From assembly GCA_964624635.1 (NCBI GenBank), contig CAZUXM010000021.1, positions 1 through 39,520 of the forward strand: 39,520 bases of DNA, given 5' to 3'. Shown piece after piece: positions 1-8,068 of the stretch; the stretch's first letter is position 1, and the number at the start of each line of letters is the position of its first letter. The translations under genes were made by a program, and so were the position numbers. A model generated the notes under the pieces. It searched no databases, was not told where the DNA came from, and was given only the letters and a program-made list of their open reading frames with translations. Source of the stretch: JANWKQ01 sp964624635 (lineage in GTDB: Bacteria; Bacteroidota; Bacteroidia; CAIKAF01).

Positions 1-427
1 ATGCCAGATTAATTAAAAAGTAGCCAAGGAGCAATGAAAATGTAAAGAAAAATAAAAAGACTTTGAATATTGTTCGACAGTAAATAAAAGAATTGATAAC
101 AAGCTGTAATATAGGCCCAAATATAAGAGCACCCATAAAACTACCAAATCCCAAAAGCATATAACTACCGGTAGTAGCATAAAGAAAAAAGTATCCCGGT
201 ATTACGATCAGACAAAACCAAACCCGCCGTGATTCACCCTTTATAACTATTAAATACAACAAGAAAAAGATCAAACTATTAATATATGAGAAACTCCGTA
301 CTGATATTTCAAAATTTTCGTGTAGAGCTAAACATTTATTGCCATAACGACATGAAACCGTTATGAAGATAGCCTGCAGAACCAAAACTACAGTACAAAA
401 ACTTTTTTTATATTTTGTTGATTCCAA
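1..427 (-). CDS. Partial multi-pass membrane protein, truncated at the left window edge
   Basis: The minus strand is open from about position 427 to base 2 (about 142 codons, no stop), so the gene continues beyond the window. The likely start is a TTG at 425-427 giving MESTKYKKSF..., which overlaps the end of the upstream gene by 20 nt in another frame; no ATG lies upstream of the hydrophobic part. The product is very hydrophobic, with about four predicted membrane segments, for example around FCTVVLVLQAIFITV, INSLIFFLLYLIVI, a Gly-rich pair near GSYMLLGFGSFMGALIFG, and FKVFLFFFTFSLLLGYFLI. I do not recognise a family. It would be the last visible gene of the minus-strand cluster, so a membrane partner role is possible. 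The open frame and hydrophobic pattern are seen; the start codon is inferred and weak. Confidence 0.55.
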   Translation of the reverse strand, partial: MESTKYKKSFCTVVLVLQAIFITVSCRYGNKCLALHENFEISVRSFSYINSLIFFLLYLIVIKGESRRVWFCLIVIPGYFFLYATTGSYMLLGFGSFMGALIFGPILQLVINSFIYCRTIFKVFLFFFTFSLLLGYFLINLA

Positions 428-2109
428 TGGATTTAAATGGTGCTATTCTAATAAATTTTCTTTCCTTAACTATCTTCATTTCGCTATCCGGAGAATATTC
501 TTTGGTTTGGCTTCCTCTTCCTTCAGGTGGTTTAATTTTGAATGGCAGTTCCGTTGGTGTTTTTAACCCGAATGGCAACTTAAGCGGGACAATTGTTTCT
601 GATTCATGTGCAAAAAATATCCCATGAATAAAAACGGTTCCATCCAGAGAGGCTACTTCGAGTGTCCCTCCCAAAGGTTTACCAACTTTTAAAACTTGTT
701 GTAAGATCGTACTTTTATGAATTTGAATCGAATACCAAAGTTCAATAGGGGCTCCATCTTGAATAAGATCAGGAACTGGTGTAGTAATAAATTTATCGTT
801 AAAATTTTCGGTAGTTTCAATTGCATAATTGTGATCTTTTACAATTGCAAAGCGAATAGTTTGAATCCAGCACTTTGGATCCACTAATGGTCCAACTAAG
901 TCATAATACCTTTGATTCCTCAATACGTTGGTGGGCACACCTGACTGGCTAAATTGTTTTTGTTTGCCTTCGGGTGTATTCTTAATAGCTCCACCCCATC
1001 GCCAGTGAAAGTGAAAGGCATGAAAAGCACCAGGAGCAGATGGCAAGTGAAAATCTTTGTATCCACCCCACCAATGAATATTATCCCAACCATGAACCGG
1101 GCCTAATTTATCGTCCCTCCAAACAGGAACACCTTCATGTAAACCCATGGTTACATTTTCGTAAATCAGGGGCTTTTCAACCGCATTGAATGCAACATTT
1201 TCTGGTTGAAATTGTCCGAACACAACTTGAATAGGACCTGCTTTTTCACTATCAATAAAGGTTCCTGCTTGCTGCGGTTTGTTCTTTAGGATATAGTCAG
1301 TTTCTGATTCGAAAAGACCGGGNNNNNNNNNNAATCAAGGAATTTGCAATATCAACAACATCAGTTTTAGACCCTAGCTTTTCAGCAAAAATAAAGGCGT
1401 CTAGTACTGGCCGAAATCTATAATCCACACGTATTGATAATACATTAGTTATGAAATCCCCCGATGGATTAAAGTTGCTATTCTTATTGAACTTTGATTT
1501 AATTAGTGGCAAGAAACGAGTCGCAGTTAATGCTCCCGCGGGTTCATGTGCAGGACTATTTTTGTAATCTGAAAACAAATAAGTTTGAGTTATATCAAAG
1601 CCAGAAAACTCACAATTTGTGATTGTTCCCTCGAAAACATTAGTTGAATAGTTTGCTCTTATACCACACACATAGTTATATATTGAAAAATTATGAAGGT
1701 CATTGATAATTTCTCTGAATGATTGTTTTGCTTGTTTTATATCGTTAATAAGATTTTTGTCGTAAATGTCAACCTTTGATTTTTTTTTGAAGTCCTTTAC
1801 TCTTTTATGTAGAGCGTTAGAAGTCTCTGCTAGATTCTCAACAGGCCCAAATTCAAAAAATAATTTATCAATAGGATAAAAAAGTTTATAATTGTCTACG
1901 ACCGTATAATGATTACTTTGCTCATTCTTAGCCAGACTCTCAAATTCTACCCAAAAACCCACTACTCTTACTTCTCTGGAGAAATTATACCCACAATGGC
2001 TTAAGTCGTTCAATACCAATCCTCCATATGGAACAGAATTATCATCTTCCAACCAATATGTTCCCTTCCACATATTGCCATCTGCAGCTGTTAGTTGGAC
2101 TAGCTTCAT
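408..2109 (-). CDS. Hypothetical protein of about 565 aa with a His/Trp-rich motif, split by an assembly gap
   Basis: The N-terminal part (1333-2109, from MKLVQLTAAD) and the C-terminal part (408-1322) are both open right up to ten Ns at 1323-1332, but in frames offset by one base. The C-terminal frame is open upstream of its first possible start (a GTG at 1221-1223) as far as the gap, reading PGLFESETDYILKNK. A single gene with a mis-sized gap is therefore the simplest reading. No signal peptide is visible. The C-terminal half carries a striking aromatic and His-rich stretch, WDNIHWWGG followed by GAFHAFHFHWRWGG, which could be a metal or ligand site (inference). The start overlaps the stop of the 356-aa gene (ATGA, 2106-2109), implying translational coupling. 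No family is recognised. Confidence 0.7.
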
Positions 2110-3176
2110 GCTGTTAGTGGTTGATCAAAAATTTCTGAATTTGCAATTGGTGCTGAATATAAAGTGTGTTCATATTTCCGAATTATGCCCGTTTCGACAT
2201 CCATCACCCAAAAGAGTAAATTATATACTCCTTTTGTAAGTTCAAAAGAAAAGTGCTCTTTTTGATAATTCCCTTCAACAATCTTAAAGCATCCATTATC
2301 AAAAACCTCATCTGGTTTCCATGCATACACTACATATTCAAAGTTGCCAGATCCTCCTACAAATTCTGTATGAATTATATTATCAGCGTCAAGCGACAAC
2401 TCTTCATTGATCCTAATTATAAATGAATTTTTGCAAGCAGGAATATAATTTCCATGATGAGAATGCGAAGCAGAAACATTTTTGTAAAATGGTAATATCC
2501 TGTTTTGAATAGTGTTTTCTCCGTATCCTTCATAGATCATTGTGAATTGTCCCAGATCCTCCTCTTCATCAGATGTGTCATTATGATGGTTATCAGACAT
2601 ATTAATTGCCACTATTTCATCTTCTGATTTTTCCAAATATGATGGTCTCCACCGAGAAAAAAAACCTACGATCTGATTATTTTGGCCAATTCTCATCTCA
2701 ATATCGCTTCCTTCAAACTCAAAAAACTCGTCTAATAACCTATTTCCTCTCAAAAGAACCGTAAATTTCACAAGCCAATGATCTTCCCATCGTCTATTGG
2801 GATTAGGAACAAGAACAATACTTTTGGGTCTAATTCTAACATTAATATTATTGGGAATTAGCGGAGGTATGTGTTGACTTGAAAACTCTTTAGTACTCGT
2901 TTCTTTATGAAGCCTGGACAAGAATGCGTTACAGACTTCCTTTACTTCTTCAGGGTTCTTAGATAAATAAGGCCTATGGTTTGACCAAAGAAGTCGCGTA
3001 TTCTCAAAATAAATCCAACCACAAATCGGATTTATATTAAAATTAATATTCTTGCCTGGTGCTATGATACCTATTTGGGCCGCATTTAGAAAAGCTTTTA
3101 GTAGTTTCTTTTCATTATCAGCCCATATAATGGGATTTACTAAATAATATGTATTAATGACACCTGTTTGCTCCAT
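2106..3176 (-). CDS. Hypothetical protein, 356 aa, of the minus-strand cluster
   Basis: An open frame starting MEQTGVINTYYLVNPIIW, with no signal peptide or membrane segment. The centre has an acidic stretch (SDEEEDLGQ) after a His/Asn-rich NMSDNHHNDTSD. The C-terminal third (after about residue 250) alternates hydrophobic and polar residues like a small beta-sandwich (GSGNFEYVVYAWKP ... GVYNLLFWVMDVETG), resembling an Ig or PKD-type fold, but this is only a pattern reading. The middle also reads as beta-rich (WLVKFTVLLRGNRLLDEFFEF). The gene ends in a 4-bp overlap with the next gene and begins 56 bp after the 140-aa gene, consistent with one operon. The family is not recognised, so no function is assigned. 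Confidence 0.75.
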   Translation of the reverse strand: MEQTGVINTYYLVNPIIWADNEKKLLKAFLNAAQIGIIAPGKNINFNINPICGWIYFENTRLLWSNHRPYLSKNPEEVKEVCNAFLSRLHKETSTKEFSSQHIPPLIPNNINVRIRPKSIVLVPNPNRRWEDHWLVKFTVLLRGNRLLDEFFEFEGSDIEMRIGQNNQIVGFFSRWRPSYLEKSEDEIVAINMSDNHHNDTSDEEEDLGQFTMIYEGYGENTIQNRILPFYKNVSASHSHHGNYIPACKNSFIIRINEELSLDADNIIHTEFVGGSGNFEYVVYAWKPDEVFDNGCFKIVEGNYQKEHFSFELTKGVYNLLFWVMDVETGIIRKYEHTLYSAPIANSEIFDQPLTA

Positions 3177-3232
3177 TTAATTTTGACATTATTGGGTTTA
3201 AACTTAAAATCGAATATAGTGAACCATTCCAA

Positions 3233-3655
3233 TCATTCCAATTCAATTAATGAACTGCTTTCAAGCAGTAAATAATCCTGATTACCACCAGTAGTTTGAA
3301 CGACAAAATAACCTATGGAGTCTATTAGTTGAACACATAAAATATTCCACCCATATTTTGCACGTTGATTAAAATAAGAGGAAAGATCACTCAATTCGCT
3401 TTGGCTCTTGAACGGGCCTTTTATCCTGTAAAAATCGGCTGTATATGCGTATGCATCCTGCACAAACTCCGTGTTGTTTTTTAAAACTATTAAAAAACCC
3501 AATGATAAAGTATATTGTACACTCACCGTATTCCATCCCTCAACGGATTTCTTATTGAGGAAACGTGACAAATCATCTAAAACAGTCTGGCTGTTTACTT
3601 TATCTTTTACACGATATGTTACTGTTTTATATTCCTGCATAACTAGCTTGACCAA
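3233..3655 (-). CDS. Tandem-repeat small protein, two DUF4177-like units
   Basis: A 140-aa soluble protein built of two similar halves. Unit one runs from EYKTVTYRVKDKV through LSRFLNKKSVEGWNTVSVQ to LGFLIVLKN. Unit two runs from FYRIKGPFKSQSEL through LSSYFNQRAKYGWNILCVQ to IGYFVVQTTGG. The shared core is an aromatic strand, a helix ending in a Leu/Phe-rich stretch, then (E/Y)GWN, a strand and a final hydrophobic strand. This is the pattern of DUF4177-type proteins (short beta-alpha-beta with EGWE/N), here duplicated and fused; the family link is inferred from pattern only. An in-frame ATG five codons in (MQEYKTVTY) is an alternative start. It sits 31 bp downstream of the 988-aa gene and 56 bp before the 356-aa gene. 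Its function is unknown; family members are mostly uncharacterised. Confidence 0.7.
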   Translation of the reverse strand: MVKLVMQEYKTVTYRVKDKVNSQTVLDDLSRFLNKKSVEGWNTVSVQYTLSLGFLIVLKNNTEFVQDAYAYTADFYRIKGPFKSQSELSDLSSYFNQRAKYGWNILCVQLIDSIGYFVVQTTGGNQDYLLLESSSLIELE

Positions 3656-3686
3656 GTAAAAAAAATACTACTGTTTTTGAAGAGGT

Positions 3687-6653
3687 TTACTCTTCTTCAC
3701 CTTCAATTAAACAAGGAAGCCCATCTTCATCAATACAACCGCTTTCACATTGAAGTGCTACTAAATTGCTAGGCAAAGTAATCATCCATGGTTCCAAGCC
3801 TTCTGTTTCATCTTCTTCAACAGGTCTTGATAAATCCACTAATAATGCCTTAATATACTCATCGGTTATGGCCGGAGGTATTTCACCTTCCCAAATCTGA
3901 CCTGTTTGAATATAATGAATAAGATGTTTTTCCATACCAGGAGTAACAGGAACCATTACTCTTCCATATCCGGCTTTTAAAAACTGGTTGAAAAGAAAAT
4001 CACTATCTTCCAGCTGATATATTTCTTTCCATTTACAAACCTTTGCATAGTAATACGGATAAAAAGTGTAGGTCATGTGTCCCCAATCGAAAGCTTCCTC
4101 GAGAAAACGAACATGCTTGCCTTCTAACATTGAATCACAAACATCAAATTCAGGATATCCGCATTCGTTGGTTCCGCTCATTGCATTAAATGCACCAATA
4201 GGGAGAACAGACTTTTTTGAAGCAATACGAAGCGCTCCTTTTTTTAACTCCTGTTTTTCAATTTCACGTTTATAGGCCGGGTGTATTTCAGAGATCGTAA
4301 ATGCCATTTGACTTTTCATTTCATTAATGGCTTCATCATATGTTTGCTTAAGTTTAAAATAAGCATTCATAATAGCCTCAAAAGTTTTTAACTTCCAAGC
4401 CTGCTTCAATTCAACGCTGCATTGGCACTTAACATTAATGTTTAAGTATACGACCTGATCATCATTATTTTTACCTGACCAATAGGAAACCGGGACAACA
4501 TCAGTTTCTCCAGAGAGTGCTACATGCCAGTCACTTCCGTGTCCGACCAAAGCTCCAAATCCCATGGTACTACTGCCAATAGCCAGCATGATAAAGTCAC
4601 CCCAATCGGTACCTCCTGTTGCTTCTGCATATGAAGCAAAATAACCTTTGGGGACTTTAATTTCGTTTTTTGAAGCAGTAAAATTGGTATTATCTGCTCC
4701 TACATTATTAATTGCAAGAGATACTATCTGAGTCAAAGGCGGTGGTGGCTCAACTCCGGTAACATTATATGCAGAAACAAAATATCCGTAATTATTTTCA
4801 TCCAATACATCAAAAGAAGTAAGAGTAATAGTACTTCCATCAATCATTTTAATTCCTTCTTTAGTTGGGTCACTCGGTTTTTGCAACGTCATTCCTTCAG
4901 TTGGTTTGTTTTGCTTCATATATAAATGAAAAGCTGCCGGTTCAGGAACCATAAACTCATAAAACAAACGTTTACCATAATTTTGAACAGTACACTTAAA
5001 TTCTTTATCAATCCATCTATATATACCTACCTGATGCTCGTCATTTTCAAGATCATCTGACTTTGGATTGGTGTATTGTTGAGAAATCGTCTCTTCGTAT
5101 TCATGAATAATTGTGAGCTTTCTTTCTTGTTTTACCCGCTCTAGTATTCTACTTACTGATTTATCAATTGTCTCTTTAGCATAAGTCGTAGATTGTTGGT
5201 TTGACTCTTGTGATGATGTAGAAGTTGCAAAATTTAATGCGGAGTTAACTGAAACCGGGCCCCAACTGGCAGTAATATTTAACCCTGCAGAAAACTGCGT
5301 TTGATTTTGGATTTGATTGGCCGTTTCCTTTTGTAACTCAAACCTTTCCGTTGTTTGATGCGTTCTTTCATTTTCGGTTTCAGTTTCAGTTGAAATAGTA
5401 GTAGTATCCTCTGTCCTGTCAAATCTCCGGGTAGAGCGGTCCCTGGTTTCCCCAATCATGATATTTTCGATATGTGCAATTTCTCCAGGCTGGTAACAAG
5501 GACCTTCCTGATTTACAACTCTTAGTACTCCAACAGAAAATGGTTTTGCGATGCAATCGCCTCTCTGTAATTCAGGATCATATGCATAAACGACAGATTG
5601 ATTTAGTCTATCATCAATTTCATGAATGCTGCCACCAATGGCTACAACAGTTTTTGTTGACTTTACTGTTCCTGCGAATTGTTTCTTTAATTTTTCCGCT
5701 TCCTCCTGTAATATTTCAATGGCTCTTTTAATTCGAAAAACATCTTCTCCCAACTTGAGTTCTTCAAGATAGGTTTGATATTCTGTGTCAAGGCTGTCCC
5801 ATTGAGTTTCAGTAAGCTTATCTGTATCGCCTGTTTCTGAACGAGTGGCTATATAATCCAATAAAAATGCTTTGCGATCTTCTTCTACATCAGGTACTGT
5901 TCCTAATTCTATAGAAGCATAGTTACCGTATTTTAAAGTATTTTCGTGAATAAAAGTCAAAATTGCGTTCAGAGTAGCTTGATTTAATTCGAATTCTTCC
6001 TTTAAGTCGGCACGTAGTGCATCATAATCCACGGGCGGTGGTGATGGACTTGGAGTTACTGAGTAAGCTGGGTATGGTAATGGAAAAAGTGGGGCAGGAA
6101 GTGTTATTGTCGCATAAAATATTTTAGAAACCTCCGCATCTACCAACGCCACCTTGGTTATATTTACAGCTATATGAAGTATTACCAAAACAGCTGAAAT
6201 ATGATTACGCTTTTCACTATTAATATCTAGGATAGTATCAGCAATTAAAGTATCTATTAGTTTTTCTATTTTAGTTTGATTTCCAGCATCCGCCAAATAT
6301 GTTACAATGTTGCCGCTCAAAAGAGCTGTTACATCAGTAGTAAGTGTACTTGCAGTTAGCGTACTAAGTGTTGTTTGTTTGGAGTAATAATAATCTGCAA
6401 ATCCAACAAAATCTGAATCAATATCCTCAATTGACTCATAGGCGCTGGCATCACCGTAAAATGTCTCAGCCTCACCAACAAGTAATTCATATGGGTCAGT
6501 TTCGTCAAGTTGATCTACAAGTGTTGTAAAAAAAGTAGAATCGTCATAATCAAATTCTGAAATCAGGTTAATAAAATTAATGTTTGAATTATGAGATGAG
6601 ATTTTTTGTGGGCCACGAAGGGACACAAAGCGAAATACTGGTTGGATCGCCAT
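3687..6653 (-). CDS. Large multidomain cluster protein, 988 aa, sharing a central module with the 586-aa protein
   Basis: No signal peptide is seen. By residue: 1-185 is a helical, acidic N-terminal region. 186-210 is a Pro-rich linker (PSPSPPPVDY). 211-335 is helical, with a coiled-coil-like stretch near 300-328. 385-403 holds PCYQPGEIAH and IMIGET. 404-450 is a charged Thr/Glu-rich run. 454-505 contains FSAGLNITASWG, then a Ser/Gln patch and YAKETIDKSVSRILE. 535-580 has a Tyr/Phe-rich strand region (VGIYRW ... YGKRLFYEF). 640-745 looks beta-rich, with a Gly-rich stretch. 750-805 is helical. 850-925 holds FDWGHMTYTFYPYYYAK and AGYGRVMVPVTPGMEKH. The central module aligns with one in the upstream 586-aa protein. 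The start ATG lies directly after an AT-rich leader. The function is unknown; a structural or secreted role is inferred from modularity only. Confidence 0.8.
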   Translation of the reverse strand: MAIQPVFRFVSLRGPQKISSHNSNINFINLISEFDYDDSTFFTTLVDQLDETDPYELLVGEAETFYGDASAYESIEDIDSDFVGFADYYYSKQTTLSTLTASTLTTDVTALLSGNIVTYLADAGNQTKIEKLIDTLIADTILDINSEKRNHISAVLVILHIAVNITKVALVDAEVSKIFYATITLPAPLFPLPYPAYSVTPSPSPPPVDYDALRADLKEEFELNQATLNAILTFIHENTLKYGNYASIELGTVPDVEEDRKAFLLDYIATRSETGDTDKLTETQWDSLDTEYQTYLEELKLGEDVFRIKRAIEILQEEAEKLKKQFAGTVKSTKTVVAIGGSIHEIDDRLNQSVVYAYDPELQRGDCIAKPFSVGVLRVVNQEGPCYQPGEIAHIENIMIGETRDRSTRRFDRTEDTTTISTETETENERTHQTTERFELQKETANQIQNQTQFSAGLNITASWGPVSVNSALNFATSTSSQESNQQSTTYAKETIDKSVSRILERVKQERKLTIIHEYEETISQQYTNPKSDDLENDEHQVGIYRWIDKEFKCTVQNYGKRLFYEFMVPEPAAFHLYMKQNKPTEGMTLQKPSDPTKEGIKMIDGSTITLTSFDVLDENNYGYFVSAYNVTGVEPPPPLTQIVSLAINNVGADNTNFTASKNEIKVPKGYFASYAEATGGTDWGDFIMLAIGSSTMGFGALVGHGSDWHVALSGETDVVPVSYWSGKNNDDQVVYLNINVKCQCSVELKQAWKLKTFEAIMNAYFKLKQTYDEAINEMKSQMAFTISEIHPAYKREIEKQELKKGALRIASKKSVLPIGAFNAMSGTNECGYPEFDVCDSMLEGKHVRFLEEAFDWGHMTYTFYPYYYAKVCKWKEIYQLEDSDFLFNQFLKAGYGRVMVPVTPGMEKHLIHYIQTGQIWEGEIPPAITDEYIKALLVDLSRPVEEDETEGLEPWMITLPSNLVALQCESGCIDEDGLPCLIEGEEE

Positions 6654-7429
6654 AAATTTTTGATTTGGGTTTAATAATTAAGTTGGTTAAAAACGGAACG
6701 AATTTATCTTTATTATGTTACTTGAAAAATATTTTAATGTTAAGCTGAACAAATAATATTATCAAACGTAATGATTTTTTGGAATAATTTAGTATTCATA
6801 ATATAGAAACGGTATCCGTATTTTTACGGATAGTCATACCTAATATTAGGCAAACCAATTGTCCGGAAATAATTATGATAATAAGCTGCTTAGCAGCTTG
6901 TTGTTTTCTTTTCTTGTGGCCTATAATTTTTTGGCATGTGTTTTTGAAGGAGGCCGCTTGGCTCTTTTGCTGCACGGAACGTAGTGAGTACAGCAAATGT
7001 GCCAATGGGCAAGCCAAAAACCATGACATAAAAATTGCGGGTCGGCAAAAATAAATAAAACCTCTGCGGGTCGGCCATATTTGTGGCCTGTGTGTTGGGA
7101 AAAACAAACCCTTCGTTTATTAACCCCTAAAATCTTCAATAGAAGGTTAACCATTTAAAAAACTTTCACCAAACAATACAGTTTATAAAATTTTTGTCCG
7201 TGAACTTTAATAATTGTTGAAAAAGAATCCTGAACAGGGCTTAGGCGGTTGTGGCTAACGGCCCCATTTTTTATAAAGTTGCCGGAATTAAATGTACAAA
7301 ACTTTATTCATTTGTTGAAAAGATAGCAGTGCGTAAATTTCGTTATTACGCACAAGCGGTTTATATTTGTCAAAGCCTTGATACAAGAGGGATGTAGGCA
7401 ATTTTATAAAAAAGGAGTTAGGGGCTGCT
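6654..7429. other. Gene-poor intergenic stretch of about 776 bp inside the minus-strand cluster
   Basis: No convincing gene is found. Three short overlapping minus-strand frames around 6796-7154 are mutually exclusive and have no protein-like composition. The stretch is patchy: AT-rich ends enclose a more GC-rich core (about 6940-7090). This core contains an inverted repeat, TTGCTG...CAGCAA (around 6968-6997), and two direct copies of TGCGGGTCGGC at 7036-7046 and 7065-7075. A further patch near 7240-7265 reads GGCGGTTGTGGCTAACGGCC, which recalls (in reverse orientation) the GTTAGCCGCC end of the structured element at 11.6 kb. It probably separates two transcription units. It could hold a small RNA, a decayed repeat element, or the scar of a lost gene. 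Confidence 0.6.
7036..7075. repeat. Short direct repeat, two 11-bp copies 29 bp apart
   Basis: TGCGGGTCGGC occurs at 7036-7046 and again at 7065-7075, separated by an A-rich spacer. The copies are GC-rich against AT-rich surroundings. They could be a protein-binding site or the remnant of a larger repeat. Two copies only, so this is not a CRISPR. Confidence 0.5.
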
Positions 7430-8068
7430 TTACTTTTTTATCTTAGACAAGACAAATGATGTATCGGAATTTTTGACGTAGAGCTTTGTTTCATCGTTTT
7501 TTCGTCCCAGGCGAGGGAATGCGGAACAAATCATTGTAAATCCAGTTACATCAACAGAATCTAATCCACAATCCGGACCATATCTAATACAGTTATCACC
7601 ATCAAATGTTATTTGACGGCATTTGTCTCCATCTTGCCTATACGCAATCATAGCCTCGGAGCCAGGAGTTGCAACACCATAAAATTTTATAAAACAATAA
7701 ATATTCTCTCGTTTATCCTTTTTTATTTCCAATTTCTTAACTACCGCATCTGCAATCGCAACACCATCATATATAAGCAAGCAAGTATCACTCCTGTTAA
7801 TTACTTTTACAATTATTGAATCCATGAACTGAGAATATTCTCCCTGAATCCAATAAGATGAAATAATCAAACTGGAATTATTTGAGAAAATGGTATCCAT
7901 AATGGTAATTTCTTGGCTATGATCTAAAAACACTTTCTTAAGGCTATCCTTCCGGATAAAGGAAGAATCGCTGTCAGAGTTGTTAGCATTAACCGTATTG
8001 CTTTTGCTATTACTATTATTATTACAAGAACAGCATACCAATAAAATTATTCCCAATAAACATTTCAT
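7430..8068 (-). CDS. Putative lipoprotein, 212 aa
   Basis: The N-terminus MKCLLGIILLVCCSCNNN is a short lipoprotein signal: Lys, a hydrophobic core, then a Cys cluster (Cys12, Cys13 or Cys15 is the likely lipidated residue), followed by a Ser/Asn-rich tether as is usual in Bacteroidota. The mature part includes ITIMDTIFSNNSSLIISSYW and a Cys/Asp-rich stretch DGDNCIRYGPDCGLDSVD. No family is recognised. Its start codon overlaps the stop of the 451-aa glucosaminidase-like gene (ATGA at 8065-8068), so the two are probably translationally coupled, and an envelope location for one suggests the same for the other. The similarity to a surface-exposed lipoprotein is inferred from the signal only. Confidence 0.75.
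   Translation of the reverse strand: MKCLLGIILLVCCSCNNNSNSKSNTVNANNSDSDSSFIRKDSLKKVFLDHSQEITIMDTIFSNNSSLIISSYWIQGEYSQFMDSIIVKVINRSDTCLLIYDGVAIADAVVKKLEIKKDKRENIYCFIKFYGVATPGSEAMIAYRQDGDKCRQITFDGDNCIRYGPDCGLDSVDVTGFTMICSAFPRLGRKNDETKLYVKNSDTSFVLSKIKK

Noticed and set aside
7036..7075. CRISPR-like array
   Set aside because: Only two 11-bp copies and no spacers of regular size, no cas gene nearby.
6796..7154. Three overlapping minus-strand frames in the gene-free stretch (6796-7107, 6890-7078, 6921-7154)
   Set aside because: They overlap one another in different frames, lack ribosome-binding context and have compositions unlike the real genes; the DNA there is repeat-like.
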